Below are positions 1 through 5,951 of a DNA stretch of 11,553 nucleotides, piece after piece. Under the pieces are notes generated by a model, which saw only the letters and a program-made list of their open reading frames with translations, had not been told where the DNA came from and did not search any database. The stretch lies in NCBI GenBank assembly GCA_031268395.1, contig JAIRXI010000285.1, positions 1 to 11,553 of the forward strand, written 5' to 3'. The DNA is from Tannerella sp. (lineage in GTDB: Bacteria > Bacteroidota > Bacteroidia > Bacteroidales > Tannerellaceae). The position numbers and the translations under genes are program-made. The first letter of the stretch is position 1, and the number at the start of each line of letters is the position of its first letter.

Positions 1-88
1 AAAGGTGAATACAAATGATGAAAACAAAACATATCGCTTATTTACGCTTAATTAACCCTATCGGGTTGGTTGGGTGCGATATTTTGTT

Positions 89-121
<33 letters not shown>

Positions 122-259
122 CTCGCCTATATTATAATGTACACGCACGCGCCAATTTAAATAATACCAACTTCTTAGGCAAGGAAAGCGTTTTCGTATT
201 TTCCTGTTTTTGCAGCCGTTTTTATACGTTTTTTCTTTTCGCCTTCGGAAAGAGGCTGT

Positions 260-275
260 GGCGCATGTCTGCGCC
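260..275. other. Short GC-rich hairpin in the upstream region
   Basis: GGCGCA (260-265) and TGCGCC (270-275) are perfect inverted repeats around a TGTC loop. The heptamer TTCGGAA flanks it on both sides (244-250 and 279-285). No T tract follows on the plus strand. Read on the minus strand, a T-poor stretch follows, so it is not a clear terminator in either direction. It could lie in the 5' leader of the operon. Confidence 0.4.
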
Positions 276-372
276 CTGTTCGGAATGCACACCATATATC
301 AGCAGAAATAATTATTACCCTGCATATAATCAATTTCAAAAGTAACTTTTACCAGTAAAAAAAGAGAATGAC

Positions 373-1920
373 ATGAGAACGGTAAAAATCGGACGAAGCT
401 CCCAAAACGACATTGTACTCAACAACATGCGCGTCTCGGCACAACATGCCGTAATCTGCATTTCGGATGCGGGAAAAGTAAGCATCAAAGACTTAAATTC
501 TACCAACGGCACGTATGTCAACGATGTATGTATCGAGAAAGAAACGCCCCTTGCGGCGGGCGACCGGGTCAGGGTCGGGAACAGCACGGTGGACTGGACG
601 AGATATCTGCACGGATCACAAACCCGGCAGGCGCCGGCCACATCGTATCCCGGCGACGTTTATGCCATCAAGCGCAGGAAGACCGTCGGCCGCCTGACGG
701 ACAACGACGTCGTGATCGATCACAGCCGTGTCAGTTCCCGTCATGCACAGATTGTCGAAAAGGAAAACGGCGAGATTGTGATCGTGGACAACGGCTCTAC
801 CAACGGCACGTATGTCAACGGACTGAAAATAACGATGCACACGCTCCGGCCGGGCGACACCGTCATGATCGCCAACAAGTATCCGCTCCGCTGGGAAGGG
901 ATATTTGCACCGGTGCCTTCGCCCGTTCCGTCGCCCAAACCCGGATTCGGACGCACGCTTGTGACAACCCTTGTAGCCGCGGTTGCCGTGGCCGGACTGC
1001 TGCTGCTTGCATGGAACAGGAGATGGATCCCGGACGACCTCTTCGACGGAAAATGGTCGGCGGAAAAAGTCTATTCCACCTACCGGAAATCGGTTGTCAT
1101 GATAGAAATAGCCTATTGTTTTAAAGCAAGCTTAAACGGAGAATTCATAGGATTATATACCATAAGCAGAACAACGGGAAAACCGGTTCCACTGGGCGGA
1201 GAACACAAGCCGTTGGGAGGTCACGGAACCGGCTTCTTCGTTTCCAGTGACGGTAAAATCGTCACGAACCGGCATATGACCCGTCCCTGGGAGTATGGTA
1301 ACGGTCCGGAATATCTTGCCCTGATCAAGGATTATGTGAAACTGGATATAATAGCAGCGTCACTTCAAAAAGGCAATGTAGCCTATCTGTTAGCGCAAAC
1401 CAGGATCAACGAAGTCGCAGTCGAAGGAATGATGATAGATGAATATCTGGGAATATACCTGAATGATTCCCACATGTCGGCCGCGGCCAAAATTCCATGC
1501 GCCGTACTGGAGGGAAGGACAAGCAGTTCACCGGAAGTAGACGTGGCGGTCATTCAAACGCGGTCGAAAACATTGCCTCCCGGCGTCGACAGGATTGTGG
1601 ATTTGAGCCGCGCCGCAGTCGACGACAAAGAGATCGTGAACGGGAAATTGGTCTATTCCATCGGATTCCCTGCCGGGCCAACAATCGCCAGTACGTCCAA
1701 AGGACTGCAAGCGAACAATCAGGACGGAAAGATCACCCAGGACGCGGGAGAAATCCAATTCGGACATAATATCTCCACTACCGGAGGCGCCAGCGGATCG
1801 CCGGTATTTAATGAATACGGACAGCTTACCGGCATTCACCACGCAGGGTATAGCGCCGTAATCACACAAGGTTTCAATTATGCAATAAAGGCCCGCTACG
1901 CTGTAGAACTGCTGAAATGA
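373..1920 (+). CDS. FHA-FHA-transmembrane-trypsin-like serine protease
   Basis: 515 aa. Two FHA phosphothreonine-binding domains lie at the N-terminus. FHA1 (about 3-75) has IGRSSQNDI, VSAQH (S22, H25) and STNGTYVN (43-50). FHA2 (about 97-175) has VGRLTDNDV, VSSRH (120-124) and GSTNGTYVNG (141-150). A Pro-rich stretch (180-190) leads to one membrane segment (about 195-213). Then comes a chymotrypsin/HtrA-fold protease with a plausible triad: His301 in VTNRH, Asp390 in VDVAV and Ser474 in GASGSP. There is no C-terminal PDZ domain, unlike HtrA/DegP. Predicted topology is FHA inside and protease in the periplasm. The start is chosen because the first FHA strand begins at once (MRTVKIGR). The protease part, about 1085-1500, is visibly more AT-rich than the FHA part, which hints at a mosaic origin. 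Protease activity is likely; its substrate is unknown. Confidence 0.9.
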   Translation: MRTVKIGRSSQNDIVLNNMRVSAQHAVICISDAGKVSIKDLNSTNGTYVNDVCIEKETPLAAGDRVRVGNSTVDWTRYLHGSQTRQAPATSYPGDVYAIKRRKTVGRLTDNDVVIDHSRVSSRHAQIVEKENGEIVIVDNGSTNGTYVNGLKITMHTLRPGDTVMIANKYPLRWEGIFAPVPSPVPSPKPGFGRTLVTTLVAAVAVAGLLLLAWNRRWIPDDLFDGKWSAEKVYSTYRKSVVMIEIAYCFKASLNGEFIGLYTISRTTGKPVPLGGEHKPLGGHGTGFFVSSDGKIVTNRHMTRPWEYGNGPEYLALIKDYVKLDIIAASLQKGNVAYLLAQTRINEVAVEGMMIDEYLGIYLNDSHMSAAAKIPCAVLEGRTSSSPEVDVAVIQTRSKTLPPGVDRIVDLSRAAVDDKEIVNGKLVYSIGFPAGPTIASTSKGLQANNQDGKITQDAGEIQFGHNISTTGGASGSPVFNEYGQLTGIHHAGYSAVITQGFNYAIKARYAVELLK

Positions 1921-1954
1921 ATCAAAAATCACAAACAATAAAAATACTGCAATT

Positions 1955-2638
1955 ATGCCAATCGTAAAATGCAACAAAGGACATCACTACAATTCGTCCA
2001 TCTATGACATTTGCCCCTTTTGTCCGACGCAGGGCACGGGCACGGAAGTGGACGACAACGGGAAAACTTTCCACGACGATACGGGACCTTTCCCGGCAAT
2101 CGATCGCGGAGAAGGCGACACCGACTTTTCCACCACAAACCCGCCGGGCGAAGGCAACACTTTCGTCGGTGGCCGGACCCGGGCCGGTGGCCGGACCGTG
2201 CGTATGGAGGGTGAAGCGGACAGCGCCAGCCGGTCCGCCGTCAGCCGCGGAGAAAACGCCAACCTTACCCTTATCCCCGGCGCAGTCGGAAGGAAGAGAA
2301 AACTGGTCGGGCTGCTCGTTTCCTACGATACGGCTCCCGAAGGACAGTCGTTCCCCGTCTACGAAGGAAAAAATCATATCGGGCGCGCCGCCGGACAGGA
2401 TATCCGCATTCCCGCCGATGCGAACGTTTCGGGCAATCATCTGCTCATACTCTACCGTTCGCAGGACGGATTCCGGTTCTTCGACCGGCAGTCGTCCAAC
2501 GGCACGTTCGTCAACGACGTCCCGGCAAATGAAGGCGCGCTCGCCAATTTCGACATCATACGGGTCGGCGCGACAAGACTGCTCTTCATCGAAATCCCAC
2601 AGAAACTCATCCTGCAGGATAATGGAAGCGATGCATGA
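1955..2638 (+). CDS. Zinc-ribbon FHA domain protein
   Basis: 227 aa, cytoplasmic, with no membrane segment or signal peptide. The N-terminus has a Cys/His ribbon: C6, H10 or H11, and C20-P-F-C23, the pattern seen in a Bacteroidota and Firmicutes family of small FHA proteins. A flexible linker (25-110) follows, with several Thr in Gly-rich settings (GKTF, GNTF, GGRTV) that could be phosphorylated by the neighbouring kinases. The FHA domain spans about 118-213 with HIGR (141-144), VSGNH (158-162) and SSNGTFVN (180-187). The usual SRxH is therefore SGNH, but Ser and His are kept. It lies 34 nt after the protease gene behind an A-rich leader, and its end overlaps the phosphatase gene. The likely role is a phosphothreonine-reading adaptor, perhaps itself a kinase substrate; the partner is unknown. 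Confidence 0.85.
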   Translation: MPIVKCNKGHHYNSSIYDICPFCPTQGTGTEVDDNGKTFHDDTGPFPAIDRGEGDTDFSTTNPPGEGNTFVGGRTRAGGRTVRMEGEADSASRSAVSRGENANLTLIPGAVGRKRKLVGLLVSYDTAPEGQSFPVYEGKNHIGRAAGQDIRIPADANVSGNHLLILYRSQDGFRFFDRQSSNGTFVNDVPANEGALANFDIIRVGATRLLFIEIPQKLILQDNGSDA

Positions 2639-4283
2639 GTTTTGCCTGATCGGCAGCTGCACGAACACGGGCAGGGTGCGCACGGCCAACGAAGACAGCA
2701 CGGGCGTCTTCGACACGCCGAACGGAAAAGCCGTCATCGTATGCGACGGCATGGGCGGACACGTGGGCGGACAGATTGCTTCGCAGGTGGCCGTCGCCGC
2801 TATCGGCGATTTTCTGGGCAGCCACCTCTTTCCCGATCCGCGGGAAGCCGTCGGACAGGCCATCCTGGCGGCCAGCCGCGCCATCGCGAACCGCGTCCAG
2901 GCGCAACCCGAGCTGGCGGGGATGGGCGCCACCTGCGTACTGCTGCTCGTCACCGGCGAAGGAAAAGCGTACTACGGTCACGTGGGCGACAGCCGGATTT
3001 ACTTCATCGCCAACCGCATGATTCGCCAGCTGACCAAGGACCATTCGTTCGTGCAGATGCTCGTGGACAGCGGCGAAATCACTCCCGAACAGGCCGAACG
3101 CCATCCCCGCCGGAACGAAATCACCAATGCACTGGGATTGTCCGCAATGCAGCCGCCGACCGTTTGCCGCGAACCTGTCGAACCGGAAGCGGGCAACTGC
3201 TTCCTGCTTTGCTCGGACGGTCTGACGGGCATGGTTGGCGACGACCGCATCATGCGCATCGTCAGCAAGCACGACCGCAACATACGCCTGCGTGCCGAAC
3301 AGCTGGTGCGGATGGCCAACGAGGCCGGCGGGACGGACAACATCACCGTGCAGCTGGTCGAATTTGCGCTCAGCACGTCCGACATTTCCGGTGCAGCCGG
3401 CACGGACAGGCAGCGGACGCGTGCAAGGAAAGGTCTTTTGACAGCCGTCATCGGAACGGCGCTGACGGTGCTGGGGATAACGGCCGGATATCTGATCGGA
3501 ACGGACCGTTTCAATTTCCGGCCGGCCGTCGTGACGCCGGCCGTCGAAACAGCGGCCGTCGAAACAGCGGCACGGACGGACACGGTCGTCCATATCGCGA
3601 ATCCCATCCTGTACGGAAAGGGGACTTCCGTCGACATCGTCCTGTTCGAGGCCGGCGGCGATTCCATACGCGTCATCGATTCGCCGCAGCCGGACGGCGT
3701 GACGATCCGCATCGCGGACAACAGCCGCAACGCGGCCGTCCGCATCTCCTGGACGGGCGACTTCGACCGGGACAGACTGGAATTCACGTGCCGGACGGAA
3801 CGCCACGCCACGTGTACCGTCGTCGTTCCCGTCATCCTCTCTTCGGGGAAAACGCCGCAGCCTGCCCGCGTCGCAAAAGATTCCGGCAAACCGACAGGCG
3901 AAGAGGTGCAATATATCAATTCCGGTCCCGTTTCCCATGCTCGATATTTTACGGAGATATTTCCTCCTGAAGCTAACGAAACCATCCGGTACATTACGGA
4001 TGATCCGCATTTGACGGGTGTAACAATAAAGATCGTATACGACGACGAAAAATACAAAACGAACTTCGTCCGCGTGAAATGGACGGATGCGTTCAGGGGA
4101 GGAAAAGTGGAGTTCGGATGCGAAACCGACCGGAACAAATACACCGTCCACATCCGCGTCCTGTCTCCAAAAGGTTCGATGGACAAAGACACGGTTCTGC
4201 AAAAGACCGGACGCCCCGGTGAACCGGACAGTCCCGCCGGAGACGACCGCCCGGACCGCAATGCAAGGAGAAACGATCCATGA
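2622..4283 (+). CDS. PP2C-family Ser/Thr phosphatase with membrane segment and tandem extracytoplasmic repeats
   Basis: 553 aa from ATG 2622 (a second in-frame ATG at 2631 gives 550). The PP2C catalytic domain (about 5-250) keeps all metal-binding motifs: ANED (22-25), DGMGGH (42-47), GMGATC (100-105), GHVGDSR (119-125), LTKDHS (137-142), CSDG (197-200) and GGTDN (236-240). A basic stretch RTRARK precedes one membrane segment (about 272-292). Beyond it are a short A-V-E-T-A linker and two related modules of about 80 residues (324-406 and 429-514) sharing a GVTI(R/K)I...V(R/K)W...EF.C pattern, then a charged Pro/Asp-rich tail. The phosphatase is cytoplasmic and the modules are periplasmic. The open frame continues upstream to 2004, but the PP2C homology starts here and the upstream part is the FHA gene read in the wrong frame. 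It overlaps that gene by 17 nt (8 nt from 2631) and the kinase gene by 4 nt. It should reverse kinase action; the repeats may sense a signal. Confidence 0.92.
   Translation: MEAMHEFCLIGSCTNTGRVRTANEDSTGVFDTPNGKAVIVCDGMGGHVGGQIASQVAVAAIGDFLGSHLFPDPREAVGQAILAASRAIANRVQAQPELAGMGATCVLLLVTGEGKAYYGHVGDSRIYFIANRMIRQLTKDHSFVQMLVDSGEITPEQAERHPRRNEITNALGLSAMQPPTVCREPVEPEAGNCFLLCSDGLTGMVGDDRIMRIVSKHDRNIRLRAEQLVRMANEAGGTDNITVQLVEFALSTSDISGAAGTDRQRTRARKGLLTAVIGTALTVLGITAGYLIGTDRFNFRPAVVTPAVETAAVETAARTDTVVHIANPILYGKGTSVDIVLFEAGGDSIRVIDSPQPDGVTIRIADNSRNAAVRISWTGDFDRDRLEFTCRTERHATCTVVVPVILSSGKTPQPARVAKDSGKPTGEEVQYINSGPVSHARYFTEIFPPEANETIRYITDDPHLTGVTIKIVYDDEKYKTNFVRVKWTDAFRGGKVEFGCETDRNKYTVHIRVLSPKGSMDKDTVLQKTGRPGEPDSPAGDDRPDRNARRNDP
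3539..3568 (+). repeat. Two 15-nt tandem copies in the phosphatase linker
   Basis: GGCCGTCGAAACAGC occurs twice without a gap (3539-3553, 3554-3568) and encodes the repeated A-V-E-T-A of the linker just outside the membrane. In-frame gain or loss of units would change linker length only. Confidence 0.9.
4265..4270 (+). promoter_or_regulatory. Canonical Shine-Dalgarno before the FHA kinase
   Basis: AAGGAG ends 9 nt before ATG 4280 and lies inside the last codons of the phosphatase gene. Together with the 4-nt ATGA overlap it fixes the kinase start. The other starts in this window have A-rich leaders and no equally good site, so this kinase may have its own ribosome entry in addition to coupling. 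Confidence 0.65.
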
Positions 4284-5710
4284 AGAAACTTTCCGTCTAT
4301 ACGGTCCACGACACGCCTGTCGGCCGCGGAGGCATGGGACAGGTTTACAGAGGCCTCGATCCGGAGACGGGCCTCGATGTTGCCGTCAAGGAAATGCGGA
4401 AGGAGTTTGCAGGCGACCGCAACCTGCGCGACCGCTTTCACCGTGAAGTGAAAATACTGAAGCAAATCACGCATCCGTACGTCGTGAAGGTATACGATTC
4501 GTTCGAAACGGGCGGCAATCTCTATCTGGTGATGGAATACATCGAGGGCGAAACCGTCGAACAGCATGTCCGGCAAAACGGCGCGATGAACGAGCGCGAG
4601 GCCCTGCGTCTGCTGTGCGAAATGCTCTCGGCGCTCGCCGAGGTGCACCGCCACAGGTACGTACACCGCGACGTCAAGCCGGGCAACATCATGCTTCGTC
4701 CGGACGGACACGCCTGCCTGCTGGATTTCGGAATAGCCAAAGACATGAACGGAAAAGACCTGACGACGGGACTGATCACTATCGGCACCGACGGATACAT
4801 GAGTCCCGAACAGGCGGAAGGGCTGAGCATCGACCATCGCTCGGACATCTATTCGCTCGGATGCGTACTGTTCTACATGCTCACCGGACGGCACGCCTTC
4901 GTCCGGCAGACAAACGACCATGCCACGCGCATGGCGATCATCCGCAACAAATTTCCGCGTGCCGGTGACTTCCGTCCGGACCTGTCGGACAGTGTGCAGG
5001 ACATCCTCGACAGGGCCACGCACAAGGACATGCGGGAACGCTTCGGTTCGTGCGGCGAATTTCGCGCCGCACTGGACGGTCGCGGCGCGGCGGCAGGCAA
5101 AAGCGAAGACCGCATTTCCGCAGGACGGGAAAAATGCGACGTGCTCATCCCTCACCACCTTATCAAAGTCAGCCGACATCATGCCGACATCACGCGAATC
5201 GTCGAACCGGAAGGCGGCGTCCGCTACCTCTTACGCGACAGAAGCTCGAACGGCACGTTCGTCAACGGCGAAATGATACACCACCGCGAAAAGGAAATCA
5301 CCGTCCGCCGCCCGGCCCCGCACGCCGCGCCCTCCGCGCCGGAAATACTGCTGGCCGGCGTCGTCCCGCTGGACTGGCGGAAGGTCGAAGAGGCTTTCCG
5401 CAACAGGGCAAACCACCGGCCGCAGCCCGCGACGCCCGCGACGCCCGCACCCGCACCCACCGGACAGGATGCCGACGGAGAAGACGCCACCGCATGGCTG
5501 GCTGCCGTCTACATCTTCGCCCTGCTCGGAGGACTGCCCGGATTGATTGCAGGCATGATGGTATACCGACGCCGCACGACGGACAACGACGGGCGGAAAG
5601 TATACAAATACAAGCCGCGGCACCGGACGGCAGCCCTGATCGGCGCCATCCTGTCCGCCATCTCGTTCACCGTATGGATACTGATATGCCGGACTTCACA
5701 CGGGATATGA
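4280..5710 (+). CDS. Ser/Thr protein kinase with C-terminal FHA domain and membrane hairpin
   Basis: 476 aa. The Hanks-type kinase domain (about 7-266) is complete: Gly loop VGRGGMGQVY (14-23), Lys37 in VAVK, HRDVKPGN (129-136, RD type with catalytic Asp131), DFG (149-151), activation-loop GTDGYMSPEQ (169-178) and SDIYSLG (188-194). An FHA-like domain follows (about 278-366) with SAGREKCDVL, VSRHHADI and RSSNGTFVNG (321-330). A Pro/Ala linker (381-393) leads to two membrane segments (about 405-428 and 450-469) around a basic loop, so both ends are probably cytoplasmic and little is exposed outside. Unlike the other kinase it has no sensory ectodomain. The FHA may bind the kinase's own phosphothreonines or recruit phosphorylated partners. 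A 241-nt repeat-rich gap separates it from the next gene. Confidence 0.92.
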   Translation: MKKLSVYTVHDTPVGRGGMGQVYRGLDPETGLDVAVKEMRKEFAGDRNLRDRFHREVKILKQITHPYVVKVYDSFETGGNLYLVMEYIEGETVEQHVRQNGAMNEREALRLLCEMLSALAEVHRHRYVHRDVKPGNIMLRPDGHACLLDFGIAKDMNGKDLTTGLITIGTDGYMSPEQAEGLSIDHRSDIYSLGCVLFYMLTGRHAFVRQTNDHATRMAIIRNKFPRAGDFRPDLSDSVQDILDRATHKDMRERFGSCGEFRAALDGRGAAAGKSEDRISAGREKCDVLIPHHLIKVSRHHADITRIVEPEGGVRYLLRDRSSNGTFVNGEMIHHREKEITVRRPAPHAAPSAPEILLAGVVPLDWRKVEEAFRNRANHRPQPATPATPAPAPTGQDADGEDATAWLAAVYIFALLGGLPGLIAGMMVYRRRTTDNDGRKVYKYKPRHRTAALIGAILSAISFTVWILICRTSHGI

Positions 5711-5735
5711 AAAAACGCCGGCGCTGCAGCGTCAC

Positions 5736-5776
5736 CTGCCGACACTCCGCAAATAATCCGGCAGTGCGTGATTTTT
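5736..5776 (+). terminator. Possible weak rho-independent terminator after the FHA kinase
   Basis: CTGCCG (5736-5741) and CGGCAG (5759-5764) form a 6-bp stem that can be extended by CAC/GTG across a one-base bulge. A T5 run at 5772-5776 follows after a short gap. The long 17-nt loop and the offset T run make this a weak candidate. A T8 run also occurs at 5812-5819. If real, it would partly separate genes 1-4 from genes 5-7. Confidence 0.3.
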
Positions 5777-5819
5777 CCGCCCGACGCTCCGGAAAGGATC
5801 TGCGCAGTGCATTTTTTTT

Positions 5820-5880
5820 CATATACACCGTGTATTTTTTCTCCCGCGCAGCACGGGAAGAAAAAGACACTGTGTATATG
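5820..5880. repeat. Long imperfect inverted repeat, 27-nt arms, 7-nt loop
   Basis: Arm 1 (5820-5846) and arm 2 (5854-5880) are complementary at 23 of 27 positions, with CATATACAC at the outer end and CCCG next to the 7-nt loop. One mismatch is a possible G-U pair. The DNA or RNA could form a large cruciform or hairpin in the leader of the YD-repeat kinase. No T run follows the right arm, so it does not look like a normal terminator. Alternatives are a regulator-binding palindrome, an RNA leader structure or a small mobile-element remnant. Confidence 0.8.
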
Positions 5881-5921
5881 TCCGCCGGAAGCTCCGGGAA
5901 GAAAAAGACGCGGCGTATGAA
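5854..5921 (+). repeat. Direct repeat of the right hairpin arm
   Basis: The right arm at 5854 recurs at 5895, 41 nt later. The first 15 bases, CGGGAAGAAAAAGAC, are identical, and the match continues to 21 of 24 through a shared GTAT. Between the copies is a small perfect hairpin, CCGGA (5885-5889) and TCCGG (5893-5897). The spacer therefore holds three related copies of one motif, one of them inverted. Confidence 0.75.
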
Positions 5922-5951
5922 AAATAAACGAAACAAAAAAAACAGAAAATA

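Noticed and set aside
207..232. TTTTTG followed by TACGTTTT as a Bacteroidota promoter
   Set aside because: The gap between the two elements is about 12 nt, too short for the usual 19-21, and the second element lacks the final G.
2004..2621. Upstream extension of the phosphatase frame to ATG 2004
   Set aside because: This part overlaps the zinc-ribbon/FHA gene out of frame and is a Ser/Arg/Pro-rich shadow. PP2C homology starts at about 2631.
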